This document shows positions 15,473 through 23,479 of a DNA stretch of 27,280 nucleotides, piece after piece. This DNA is from Timburyella sp030842085 (GTDB lineage: Bacteria > Bacillota > Clostridia > Oscillospirales > Acutalibacteraceae), in NCBI GenBank assembly GCA_030842085.1, contig JAUUSE010000022.1, positions 1 through 27,280 on the forward strand. Direction: 5' to 3'. The translations under genes were made by a program, and so were the position numbers. Every line of letters begins with the position of its first letter. Within the stretch, counting starts at the first letter, position 1. The notes under the pieces were generated by a model. The model was given only the letters and a program-made list of their open reading frames with translations. It was not told the DNA's origin and did no database searches.

Positions 15473-15482
15473 GACTTATTAT

Positions 15483-15511
15483 ATTGTATAATTTAACCTT
15501 TTCCCTGTCAA
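15483..15511 (-). promoter_or_regulatory. Promoter of the DUF6106-acpS-nnr operon
   Basis: Minus strand: consensus -35 TTGACA (15506-15511), exact 17-base spacer, -10 TACAAT (15483-15488). It is one of the strongest promoter matches in the window, about 110 bases before the first ATG. Confidence 0.8.
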
Positions 15512-15563
15512 GATAAAGCACGTTTTCTTTACAAATGTTTAATTATTTACTGATAAAGCCGCT

Positions 15564-15763
15564 GGTGCAAAGTGTAATCTCCGCTTATGTTGGAGGACTG
15601 CACTGTTTATAAACTTGGGAAGCCTGATAATCTTAAACTTCTATCATATATGTTCGGTGCGACTGAGCGTTGTGACTTCTGTATGTTTTTGCTCCAAAAG
15701 ACGAATTTTTGTGCAAAGCACTTTAGGCAACAAAAAAACAGACAGCGCAATGCTGTCTGTTTT
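15564..15763 (+). ncRNA. Candidate structured small RNA of about 200 nt (6S-like size)
   Basis: The stretch has no ORF yet is visibly less AT-rich than other intergenic DNA here. Upstream is a possible promoter, TTTACA (15528-15533) - 18 bases - GATAAA (15552-15557), and downstream a perfect 12-bp hairpin (15735-15763). The 5' part folds: UGGUGCA (15563-15569) with UGCACUG (15599-15605), enclosing CUCC (15579-15582) / GGAG (15592-15595). AAAGUG (15569-15574) can instead pair with CACUUU (15719-15724) near the 3' end, closing the whole molecule. The size and end-to-end pairing recall 6S RNA, but I recognise no diagnostic 6S sequence. It may also be only a spacer between pckG and the acpS operon promoter. 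Confidence 0.3.
15732..15763 (-). terminator. Terminator of pckG
   Basis: Perfect stem AAAACAGACAGC (15735-15746) / GCTGTCTGTTTT (15752-15763) with a five-base loop, followed on the minus strand by seven Ts (15732-15738). It lies 18 bases past the pckG stop. On the plus strand it offers only four Ts. Confidence 0.92.
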
Positions 15764-15780
15764 AAAGTGTATCTATCTAA

Positions 15781-17553
15781 TTATTTTGCAAGCCTTTCTT
15801 TAAGACCGTTAAGTTCATTTCTAAGAGCCTTAGGAAGCTTGTCACCGAACTTAGCATAGAATTCCTCAATACCCTCGGTTTCTTTCATCCACAGATCCTT
15901 ATCAACCTCAAGGATGCCTGCAAGCTGATCCTTAGTGAGGTCAAGACCCTCTATGTCAATATCGTCAACGTTAGGAACATAGCCTATAGCCGTTTCCTTA
16001 GCGTCTACCTTACCCTCGCAGCGGTCGATAATCCAGTTAAGGACACGCATATTGTCGCCAAAGCCCGGCCAGATGAAATGGCCTTCGTCGTCGGTGCGGA
16101 ACCAGTTGACGTTGAATATTTTTGGAGCCTTGTCGCCGAGCATTTCGCCCATCTCAATCCAATGTGCGAAATAGTCGCCCATGTTATAACCGCAGAACGG
16201 AAGCATTGCCATAGGATCACGACGTACAACACCAACAGCGCCGGTAGCAGCTGCAGTTGTTTCAGATGCCATTATTGAGCCTACGAATACACCATTTACA
16301 AAATCTCTTGACTGATATACCAGCGGAGCAGTCTTAGCGCGGCGGCCGCCGAATACTATAGCAGATATTGGCACACCGTTAAGGCTCTCAAACTCGGAGC
16401 TTATGCAGGGGCAGTTAACTGCCGGAGCAGTAAAGCGGCTGTTTGGATGAGCACCCTTTTCTCCGCTTTCGCAATCCCACTTCTCGCCTTTCCAATTAAG
16501 AGCATTCTTCGGCGGGTTCTTGTCAAGACCTTCCCACCACACTGTGTTGTCGTCAAGATTCTGAACAACGTTTGTGAATATTGTGTTTTTCTGAGTAGAA
16601 ATAAGAGCGTTAGGATTGGACTTCATATTTGTGCCGGGAGCAACGCCGAAGAAGCCGTTTTCCGGATTTATAGCCCACAGACGTCCGTCCGGACCCTTGC
16701 GCATCCAAGCTATGTCGTCGCCGACAGTCCAAATCTTATAGCCCTTGTTCCTGTATCCCTCTGGAGGAATAAGCATAGCGAGGTTTGTCTTACCGCAGGC
16801 TGACGGGAAAGCCGCAGCGATATATTTAACTTCGCCTTTCGGATTTTCAAGACCGAGTATGAGCATGTGCTCAGCCATCCAGCCCTCGTTCTTACCCTGA
16901 TAAGAAGCTATGCGCAGAGCAAAGCACTTCTTGCCAAGCAGAACATTTCCGCCGTAACCAGAGTTAACAGATATAATTGTGTTGTCCTGCGGGAAGTGGC
17001 AGATATAACGCTTCTCTTCGTCAATATCGCACTTGCAGTGCAGTCCGCGAACCCAGTCGTTTGAATCGCCGAGTACGTCTAAGACTTTCTTGCCTACCCT
17101 TGTCATTATAGCCATGTTGAGAACAACATATATAGAGTCTGTTATCTCAATACCCGCCTTTGCAAGCGGAGACCCTACCGGGCCCATTGAATAAGGTATA
17201 ATGTACATTGTGCGGCCCTTATAGCTGTTCTTAGCTATATCATAAAGCATATCATATGCCTTTTTAGGATCCATCCAGTTATTTGTCGGACCTGCGTCCT
17301 CTTCCTTTTCACAGCAAATAAAAGTACGTCCCTCAACGCGAGCAACGTCGTTTACAGCTGTGCGGTGGAGATAGCATCCCGGAAGCTTTTCCTGATTGAG
17401 CTTAATCATTTCGCCGGTCGAAACAGCCTCTGCGCGGAGGGCGTCAAGCTGTTCCTCGCTGCCGTCAATCCACATCACATTGTCAGGATTGACAAGCGCT
17501 TTCATCTCTTCTACATACGCGAGAATTGTTTTGTTTGATGTAAGTGCTGACAT
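15781..17553 (-). CDS. pckG: Phosphoenolpyruvate carboxykinase (GTP)
   Basis: 590 aa, the normal length of the GTP-dependent family, distinct from the shorter ATP enzyme. It interconverts oxaloacetate + GTP and PEP + CO2 + GDP; in fermenting anaerobes it often runs toward oxaloacetate, feeding succinate or amino acid synthesis. The kinase-1a loop FPSACGKTNLAMLIPP carries the active-site Cys253 typical of GTP-PEPCKs, kinase-2 is GDDIAWM, and FGGRRAKTAPLVYQSRDF and the FWPGFGDN-like IWPGFGDNMRVL are present. AAAGGGG precedes the ATG by 9 bases. It is transcribed alone between its own promoter and terminator. Confidence 0.97.
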   Translation of the reverse strand: MSALTSNKTILAYVEEMKALVNPDNVMWIDGSEEQLDALRAEAVSTGEMIKLNQEKLPGCYLHRTAVNDVARVEGRTFICCEKEEDAGPTNNWMDPKKAYDMLYDIAKNSYKGRTMYIIPYSMGPVGSPLAKAGIEITDSIYVVLNMAIMTRVGKKVLDVLGDSNDWVRGLHCKCDIDEEKRYICHFPQDNTIISVNSGYGGNVLLGKKCFALRIASYQGKNEGWMAEHMLILGLENPKGEVKYIAAAFPSACGKTNLAMLIPPEGYRNKGYKIWTVGDDIAWMRKGPDGRLWAINPENGFFGVAPGTNMKSNPNALISTQKNTIFTNVVQNLDDNTVWWEGLDKNPPKNALNWKGEKWDCESGEKGAHPNSRFTAPAVNCPCISSEFESLNGVPISAIVFGGRRAKTAPLVYQSRDFVNGVFVGSIMASETTAAATGAVGVVRRDPMAMLPFCGYNMGDYFAHWIEMGEMLGDKAPKIFNVNWFRTDDEGHFIWPGFGDNMRVLNWIIDRCEGKVDAKETAIGYVPNVDDIDIEGLDLTKDQLAGILEVDKDLWMKETEGIEEFYAKFGDKLPKALRNELNGLKERLAK

Positions 17554-17649
17554 ATTTTATCCCCTTTCGTTTTTTTGGCCTTTTTCCCATCATCTATTTA
17601 TGAAAGCCATATCGATGTACAATAAAGCCATTAAGCCTTAATCGATATC
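17554..17649 (-). promoter_or_regulatory. pckG leader with inverted repeats
   Basis: ATATCGAT (17609-17616) and ATCGATAT (17641-17648) are exact inverted repeats 24 bases apart, and between them is the near-palindrome TTAAGCCTTAA (17631-17641). They lie at and just after the expected transcription start, so they could form an operator or an RNA hairpin. Function is inference. Confidence 0.4.
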
Positions 17650-17678
17650 ATTATAAACCAAAATAAGTAATTATTCAA
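17650..17678 (-). promoter_or_regulatory. pckG promoter
   Basis: Minus strand: -35 TTGAAT (17673-17678), 17-base spacer, consensus -10 TATAAT (17650-17655). A weak Rex-like sequence TTGTTAT-N4-TGAATAA (11 of 14 positions) overlaps the -35 at 17671-17688. Confidence 0.6.
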
Positions 17679-17920
17679 TTTATAACAAAAACAAATCCCA
17701 ATTTTCGGCGGTATGTACATACTTTTTTATTTTTCACATCACAATTATGCACATTTATGTTAAATATCATTAAAGAGCAAGCCGGCAAAGCAGTATCTTT
17801 ATTAAGAAAAAAGCACGTGTCCTTAGCGAGCACTGGAATATTTTCCAAATTTCTGCCTACAAAACGGCGTGGTAAATTCATTTGTACCTGTACGCTGTCC
17901 CAATACTTTTTCTGTCTCAT
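17675..17920 (-). CDS. Doubtful small ORF between tsaD and pckG
   Basis: 81 codons with no recognised family. The first 50 residues have a protein-like mix (MRQKKYWDSVQVQMNLPRRF), but the end is Lys/Val-rich and runs into the pckG promoter. AAGGAG lies about 11 bases before the ATG, somewhat far. It lies downstream of tsaD on the same strand, where no terminator is visible, so it could be read through. A relic of a longer gene or chance are equally possible. Confidence 0.25.
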   Translation of the reverse strand: MRQKKYWDSVQVQMNLPRRFVGRNLENIPVLAKDTCFFLNKDTALPACSLMIFNINVHNCDVKNKKVCTYRRKLGFVFVIN

Positions 17921-17951
17921 GCCGGCATAGTCTCCTTGCCGCTAATACTCA

Positions 17952-17963
17952 ATGTCATGACAT
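17952..17963. repeat. Perfect 12-bp palindrome
   Basis: ATGTCATGACAT lies 30 bases downstream of the tsaD stop and upstream of the doubtful small ORF. It could be a protein-binding site; it is too short and lacks a T-run for a terminator. Between 17689 and 17951 I see nothing further that I can name. Confidence 0.3.
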
Positions 17964-17992
17964 AATGATTTTTTATTGCCTATTAAGACGCA

Positions 17993-19015
17993 CTAATCTT
18001 CATAGTCCTTTTCAATCGGCATAGTAGCATATGCATTCAAGTCAGAGCCGGCGGTGTGCCCGTTTCTGTATTCATAGTAAGCCTGCACGCCTACCATTGC
18101 AGCATTGTCGCCGCACAGCGATAAATCCGGCAGATAAAAGTCTATGCCAGCACTTTCGCATTCCTCTTTAAGCTTTCTGCGAAGCTCGGAATTTGCCGAT
18201 ACTCCGCCGGCGACGGCAAGCTGCTTTATGCCGAAGTCCGATGCTGCGCGCATTGTGCTGTCAATAAGCATGTCGCATACCCTGCATCTCACTGCGGCAG
18301 CTATATCGGCGCGCATCTGCTCCCCAAGCTCGCCGTTTTTCTGTTTTTCATTGTGTACAAGATTAATTACCGCCGTCTTAAGCCCCGAAAAGCTCATGTC
18401 GTATTTTCCGCTTACGTGCGGATGCGGAAGACTGTAAAGAGATGCATTTCCTTTTTCAGCCAGTCTATCAAGATGTACTCCTCCAGGGTACGGAAGTCCA
18501 AGCGTTCTGGCGGATTTGTCAAAGCACTCCCCCGCTGCGACTACAACCGTGCCGCCGAGCACTTTAAAGTCAGTATAATCGTTTACCATTACTATGTGGC
18601 TGTGACCACCCGATGCGACAAGGCACATAAAGGGCGGCTTAAGAGATGGATTAGTTATGTAGTTTGACGCTATATGCGATCGGATATGATGGACTGGTAT
18701 AAGCGGCTTTTTCAGCGCAAGCGCCATACCCTTTGCAAAATTGACGCCCACAAGCAGCGCACCTATTAGTCCCGGAGCGTATGTGACGGCTACCGCATCT
18801 ATTTCAGCAGGAGAGGCTTTAGCGTCGTCAAGCGCTTTTTTCACCACCTGCACTATGTTTTCCGCATGCCTGCGGGAGGCTATCTCCGGCACAACCCCGC
18901 CGTATACCGCGTGCTCGGATATCTGCGAAACCACTACGCTGGATAATACATTTCTTTCTTCCGTTACGGCGGCGGCCGTCTCGTCGCAGGAGCTTTCTAT
19001 AGCAAGTATCTTCAT
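17993..19015 (-). CDS. tsaD: tRNA N6-threonylcarbamoyladenosine (t6A) transferase subunit TsaD
   Basis: 340 aa. With TsaB and TsaE it moves threonylcarbamoyl to A37 of ANN-reading tRNAs, including the Ile tRNAs. The ASKHA-fold metal ligands His110 and His114 are in VHHIRSHIASN, SSCDETAAAV marks the N-terminus, SGGHSHIVMV and GECFDKSAR follow, and GGVSANSELRR plus CGDNAAMVG end the active site. Its ATG overlaps the rimI stop by 4 bases (ATGA). TsaB and TsaE are not in the window, although they often lie beside rimI-tsaD. Confidence 0.97.
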   Translation of the reverse strand: MKILAIESSCDETAAAVTEERNVLSSVVVSQISEHAVYGGVVPEIASRRHAENIVQVVKKALDDAKASPAEIDAVAVTYAPGLIGALLVGVNFAKGMALALKKPLIPVHHIRSHIASNYITNPSLKPPFMCLVASGGHSHIVMVNDYTDFKVLGGTVVVAAGECFDKSARTLGLPYPGGVHLDRLAEKGNASLYSLPHPHVSGKYDMSFSGLKTAVINLVHNEKQKNGELGEQMRADIAAAVRCRVCDMLIDSTMRAASDFGIKQLAVAGGVSANSELRRKLKEECESAGIDFYLPDLSLCGDNAAMVGVQAYYEYRNGHTAGSDLNAYATMPIEKDYED

Positions 19016-19485
19016 ATTTCCTCCGTTTTACTTTCTATCTGCTTTGTCATTATAAAGGCGTCCTCGCGCGGCTTCTCATAAAAGCCTCTGCGCACGCCCG
19101 ACCTATTAAATCCAAACTTTTCATAAAGAGATATCGCCGCTTCATTGCTCTCTCGCACCTCAAGCGATATTGATTTGAGATGGAGCTCACACGCCGTCTT
19201 TATTATCTCTCTCACCAGCGCCGATGCTGCGCCCATTCTGCGATATTTTGCGTCTACCGCCACATTGCATATCTCCGCCTCGTTCAGCACATAGCGCATG
19301 GAGCAGTAGCCGGCAATGTTTTCATTTTTGTCCTTTGCGGTGAAAAAAATATATTCCGGATTTTTGCAGCATGCAGTCAGCGACTGTACGCTCCACGGTT
19401 CGCTGAAACAAAGGCGCTCCAGCTGAGCTATGCGCGGTATGTCGTCAGAAACGGCGGCGGATATTTTAAACGGCTCATCTTTCAC
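19012..19485 (-). CDS. rimI: GNAT N-acetyltransferase, RimI-type
   Basis: 157 aa. RimI proteins acetylate the N-terminal residue of ribosomal protein S18 and other proteins using acetyl-CoA. The motif CNVAVDAKYRRMGAASALV (73-91) contains the acetyl-CoA-binding RRMGAA, followed by LEVRESNEAAISLYEKFGF and the terminal GFYEKP..DAFIM typical of RimI. The start overlaps the end of the phosphatase gene by 11 bases and its stop overlaps tsaD by 4, so the three genes are one coupled operon. The rimI-tsaD pairing is widespread in bacteria. Confidence 0.92.
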   Translation of the reverse strand: MKDEPFKISAAVSDDIPRIAQLERLCFSEPWSVQSLTACCKNPEYIFFTAKDKNENIAGYCSMRYVLNEAEICNVAVDAKYRRMGAASALVREIIKTACELHLKSISLEVRESNEAAISLYEKFGFNRSGVRRGFYEKPREDAFIMTKQIESKTEEI

Positions 19486-19900
19486 TTATACCAAGCCTTT
19501 CTATTACCAAATCCAGTTTATCGGCGATTTCGTCGCGTATTTTGCGATATGTCTCCAGATTTTCGCCGTACGGGTCGTTTACATCCATTACTAAAATTTT
19601 ATCCTTATCTATGCCCATCTGTCTCAGATAATACTCATGCATAGGCGACATTACGGCTATTAAATCATAATTGTCGGCCATAACGGGATAAAACTGCCTT
19701 GATGTATGCCCGTGAAAATCTATGCCTACTTCTTCAAGCGCCGTCATCGCGTTATCGCTTATCGGACCACCAAACGCGCTCAAACCGGCACTGTCGGACT
19801 CTATCGGCAAACTCTCGCGCTCGGCGCGCTGCTTCATAAGCCCCTCCGCCATGGGGCTGCGACAGGAATTGCCTGTGCATATAAATAATACTTTTTTCAT
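19475..19900 (-). CDS. Low-molecular-weight phosphatase, YwlE-like protein arginine phosphatase
   Basis: 141 aa. The phosphate loop CTGNSCRS (8-15) gives the C-X5-R nucleophile Cys8 and Arg14, and Asp109 in NDPYG is the general acid. Thr9 and the polar residue at position 12 resemble the arginine phosphatase YwlE (CTGNTCRS, in which Thr11 directs arginine over tyrosine); here Ser12 stands in for that Thr. Tyrosine phosphatases of this family usually have Ile or Leu there, so phosphoarginine is the better guess. I chose ATG at 19900, preceded by AAGGTGA, rather than the upstream in-frame start at 19975 that lacks family sequence. First gene of the operon with rimI and tsaD. Confidence 0.9.
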   Translation of the reverse strand: MKKVLFICTGNSCRSPMAEGLMKQRAERESLPIESDSAGLSAFGGPISDNAMTALEEVGIDFHGHTSRQFYPVMADNYDLIAVMSPMHEYYLRQMGIDKDKILVMDVNDPYGENLETYRKIRDEIADKLDLVIERLGISER

Positions 19901-20431
19901 ATATTTCACCTTATTTCTTGTTTTAAGAATAATATCTTTTTCAGAATTTGATAAAATGCGCTGGGGCAAATCCACTTGCCAAATTCTTATACATCTCGAT
20001 AAACCGGCAGGCTAACCTATTTTACCATCTCATGTAGAGCTTAAAATAAATGTCTAAGCGTAAAATTTTTAATAAGCGCTTGTCCGAGTGGAGTATGCTC
20101 TTTATCTGCTTCATTTAAAGCACAGCGTTGCCGCTGCGGCTTAAAGCATGCGGATACAACATAAAAATCCGCCTAATAAAAGCATCAATATATTGCGATA
20201 TAAGCACTCAAGGCCGCTGTGTCAGAAAGATGCGCCGCAGTCTTGTAAGCTTTATAAGTGAAAAGTAAACGAAAGTTTTTCCCGCCGCTTTAGCTGCGGC
20301 AAATGAATTTGGAGTATTTGCGTCATACTCTCTTATCTGCAATTATATTATAAGCTCCGGCCGCCTTGCATTTTATCCTGCATTTAAAAATTGCACAGTA
20401 CAGCATTAGAGTAACACCTTTGCGGTCATAA
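19901..20431. other. Gene-less block with diverged internal repeats
   Basis: Between polA and the phosphatase operon no ORF is supported. Two related segments, about 20092-20125 and 20309-20352, share GGAGTAT...TCTTATCTGC...TAAGC. The second contains the hairpin GAGTAT/ATACTC (20312-20330). GC-rich hairpins occur at 20131-20140 and 20282-20300, and GCGGAT/ATCCGC at about 20150-20172. The block is richer in G+C than other spacers. I see no coaE, which frequently follows polA in Clostridia, and no T-tailed terminator after polA. Confidence 0.5.
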
Positions 20432-23203
20432 TCAGTCCTTTGCCTCGAACCAATTTTCACCAGTATGCACCTCGGCAATCAGCGGAACGCTCATATTATA
20501 AGCGCCGCACATTTCTTCACCGAGTATTTTTACCGCTCTTTCCTTTTCATTCTCCGGCGCCTCAACTATAAGCTCGTCATGCACCTGAAGTATAAGCCGC
20601 GATTTTAGTCCCTCGCTTTTCAGCCTGTTATATACACGCACCATGGCGATTTTTATTATGTCCGCCGCTGTGCCCTGTATAGGCATATTCCGCGCCACGC
20701 GTTCGCCAAAAGCGCGGGTCGGCGCCGACGACGATTTTAGCTCCGGCAGGTATCTGCGTCTGCCCAGCGCCGTCTCGGCATAGCCCTTTTCTTTGGCGGT
20801 TTCCACAGCCCTTTCCATATACGCGCTTACGCCGGAATAGGTGCTGTTGTATGCGTCAATATAATTTTTTGCCTCGGCAAAGCTTACGTGTATATCCTTT
20901 GACAGCGAAAAGGCGCCGATGCCGTATACTATTCCGAAATTGACAGCCTTTGCGTGCGAACGCATGAGGGGCGTAACCATATTCTCCGGCACGCCGAACA
21001 CCTGTGACGCAGTGACAGTGTGAATGTCCGTACCGTTTTTAAAGGCTTCTGTCATGGCTTTGTCGCCTGATACTCCAGCCAGCACGCGCAGCTCTATCTG
21101 CGAGTAGTCGGCGTCGCACAGCAGGCAGCCGGGGGAGGCTGTAAAAAATTTGCGCAGCTCTCTTCCAAGCTCCTGCCTTACGGGAATGTTCTGAAGATTA
21201 GGCTCGGCTGAGCTTATGCGGCCGGTACGGGTTTCCGTCTGATTAAAGCTGGAATGTATCCTGCCGTCATCCCCTATCACCTTAAGCAGTGCGTCGCAAT
21301 ATGTCGACTTTAATTTCGATATCTGCCTGTAGTATAAAATTTTCTCTATTACCGGGTGTTCTTCTATCAGCGACTGCAGCACCTCAACGTCTGTAGAATA
21401 TCCGCTTTTCGTCTTTTTCTTGCCGTGCAGGCCGAGCTTTACAAACAGCGCGTCAGAAAGCTGCTTTGGGGAATTGAGGTTAAACTCATACCCCACCATA
21501 TTATATATTTCATTTTGCAGAGCGTCTATTTCTTTGCCAAGCACGGCGCCATATTCCCTTATTCCGTCGGCGTCAACTCTAACGCCGACATTCTCCATAT
21601 CGGCAAGGACGTATGCAAGCGGAATTTCCACATCATAAAGCAGTTTGTCCATGCTTTGTGCCGATATTTCCGGCTTAAGACGTATCGCCACTGCTGCAAG
21701 CAACGCCGAGTCAAAAATTATGTCATCATACTCCTCTGCCGTGCTTATATCTCCAAAGCTGAGCTGCTCTGACGCTGTATCATCCATATCTCTGCCGTCT
21801 ACCTTTGGCAGCTCTACCGAATACTCCGACGCAAGCCTTTTTAAGGAATAATCGTGTGCCGAGGGGTTTAAAAGGTAAGCGGCGAGCATAGTATCGAAAG
21901 ATATTTTTACCCTCTCGCCGCATATTTTTATAAGCGGCTTAGCGTCATGCACGACAAGACCTGCGCGGCACTTTTCAAAAAATTCCTTTGCCGCAGCTCC
22001 TTTAAGAATATAAACTGTGCCGGATGTACAAACAGCAGCAGCCGCTATTTCAGAGCCGACGCAGCTTGCCGAAACATATGCTTCCATCTCAGCATCCGTG
22101 TATGACTGCGCAGTATGCTTTGAGGCAAATTCTCCGTCATAAGCTTTTCTCTGCTTTGGCAGTTCTTCTGCATCGTCAGCGTCGCCTGCTGCACCTTTCT
22201 GCATGGGCTGATTATCCCTTGCATTTTTGCCAAATAGCACATTTTTAACAGAATGCGGCATTTCAGATATATCCGACAGCTTCACAAGCGCAAATTCCAG
22301 CTTTTCAGAAGCGGCGGCATTTTCAGCAGCGACAGACGGTGAAAGGCTCATGCGCTCCATAATTTTATACATTTCGAGCCGCGTAAGTATTCGTGAAAGC
22401 TCGGCGTCGTTTCTCTCACCCTTTTTACACATAGAAGCGGATATATCCGGCACGGATGTGCATATCTTGCCGAGCTCATAGCTCATATAGGCGCTGTCCT
22501 TTCCGGCGGCCAGCTTGTTTCTTACACTCTCCTTTATATCTTCGCTGTCTATATTTTCATATACGCTGTCAAGCGTGCCAAACTGAGATATAAGCGATAA
22601 AGCCGTTTTTTCACCTATTCCTGCAACGCCTGGTATGTTGTCGGAGGAATCGCCCATAAGCGCCTTTACGTCAATTAACTGCGGCGGATTAAGACCATAT
22701 TTTTCATTTATTTTCGCTGTGTCGTAAACCGTTGTTTCCGGCCGTCCGTATTTTGTGGAGGCAAGCATTACGCAGACCTTGTCGTTTACAAGCTGCAATG
22801 TATCCCTATCGCCCGTGGCAATATAGCACTCGCCGCCGTTTTCTGATGCAGACGCCGCCAGTGTGCCTATTATATCGTCGGCTTCATACCCCTCGCGCTC
22901 TAATACGGCATAACCCATATTTTTAAGTATATCCTTTAATATTGGAAGCTGCTCGGCAAGCTCGTCCGGCATGCCCTTGCGCCCCGCCTTATATTTATCG
23001 TATTTTTTGTGCCTGAAAGTCGGCGCGCGCAAATCAAACGCCGCCGCCACCGCATCTGGATTTACATCGTCCAGCAGCTTGAAAAGTATATTTAAAAAGC
23101 CATATATTCCATTGGTAAAGGTGCCGTCCTTGGTGGAAAGTAATTTAATTCCATAAAACGCCCTGTTTATTATCGAATTTCCGTCAATTGCAAGAAGCTT
23201 CAT
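20432..23203 (-). CDS. polA: DNA polymerase I
   Basis: 923 aa, repairs DNA and processes Okazaki fragments. The N-terminal 5'-3' exonuclease domain (1 to about 290) has AAFDLRAPTFRHKKYDKYKAGR and GDSSDNIPGVAGIGEKTA. The middle 3'-5' exonuclease-like domain (about 370-560) lacks the DxE and Asp ligands of the proofreading site: the first motif reads GSEIAA and the second HDAKPL. The polymerase domain has motif A DYSQIELRV with Asp699, motif B RSHAKAVNFGIVYG with the Phe that favours deoxy over dideoxy nucleotides, and motif C QVHDE with Asp876. Loss of proofreading is common in Firmicutes PolA. AAGGAGG precedes the ATG. A promoter-like TTGTGG-17-TATAAT lies at 23251-23279. Confidence 0.97.
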   Translation of the reverse strand: MKLLAIDGNSIINRAFYGIKLLSTKDGTFTNGIYGFLNILFKLLDDVNPDAVAAAFDLRAPTFRHKKYDKYKAGRKGMPDELAEQLPILKDILKNMGYAVLEREGYEADDIIGTLAASASENGGECYIATGDRDTLQLVNDKVCVMLASTKYGRPETTVYDTAKINEKYGLNPPQLIDVKALMGDSSDNIPGVAGIGEKTALSLISQFGTLDSVYENIDSEDIKESVRNKLAAGKDSAYMSYELGKICTSVPDISASMCKKGERNDAELSRILTRLEMYKIMERMSLSPSVAAENAAASEKLEFALVKLSDISEMPHSVKNVLFGKNARDNQPMQKGAAGDADDAEELPKQRKAYDGEFASKHTAQSYTDAEMEAYVSASCVGSEIAAAAVCTSGTVYILKGAAAKEFFEKCRAGLVVHDAKPLIKICGERVKISFDTMLAAYLLNPSAHDYSLKRLASEYSVELPKVDGRDMDDTASEQLSFGDISTAEEYDDIIFDSALLAAVAIRLKPEISAQSMDKLLYDVEIPLAYVLADMENVGVRVDADGIREYGAVLGKEIDALQNEIYNMVGYEFNLNSPKQLSDALFVKLGLHGKKKTKSGYSTDVEVLQSLIEEHPVIEKILYYRQISKLKSTYCDALLKVIGDDGRIHSSFNQTETRTGRISSAEPNLQNIPVRQELGRELRKFFTASPGCLLCDADYSQIELRVLAGVSGDKAMTEAFKNGTDIHTVTASQVFGVPENMVTPLMRSHAKAVNFGIVYGIGAFSLSKDIHVSFAEAKNYIDAYNSTYSGVSAYMERAVETAKEKGYAETALGRRRYLPELKSSSAPTRAFGERVARNMPIQGTAADIIKIAMVRVYNRLKSEGLKSRLILQVHDELIVEAPENEKERAVKILGEEMCGAYNMSVPLIAEVHTGENWFEAKD

Positions 23204-23250
23204 TTTATCCTCCTTGTTTTAAGTTTAAATATTTCGCCCGCTGCGGCGCA

Positions 23251-23279
23251 ATTATATTTTTCAGTCAATATAACCACAA
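23251..23279 (-). promoter_or_regulatory. Possible polA promoter
   Basis: Minus strand: consensus TATAAT (23251-23256) with, 17 bases upstream, TTGTGG (23274-23279), only half of the -35 consensus. About 45 bases before the ATG. Confidence 0.4.
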
Positions 23280-23284
23280 TAGCC

Positions 23285-23475
23285 ATAAAGGCTTTTATAA
23301 CCCATTAGATTTCATGTGCTATGATAATATTTAAAATATAAATTTGTGTACTTATTATTTTGAGTGCATATAGCTTTTATAGAAATACTCCCAATATATT
23401 TTTGCTTAAAAACACCGCATAATTAAATATTATAACACACAAGCATAAGGCTTTATAATCCATTTTGAAAATTCT
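23285..23475. repeat. Short imperfect direct repeat in the polA upstream spacer
   Basis: CATAAAGGCTTTTATAACCCATT (about 23285-23307) recurs as CATAAGGCTTTATAATCCATT (about 23445-23465) with single-base gaps. The spacer between polA and the acetyltransferase gene otherwise shows nothing I can name, and no clear terminator follows the acetyltransferase. Confidence 0.35.
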
Positions 23476-23479
23476 TTTA

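Noticed and set aside
20050..20118. 22-codon frame MSKRKIFNKRLSEWSMLFIC
   Set aside because: No ribosome binding site, very short, and it overlaps one of the diverged repeat copies.
21356..21772. 138-codon plus-strand frame
   Set aside because: Antisense shadow of polA, no family sequence or start signal.
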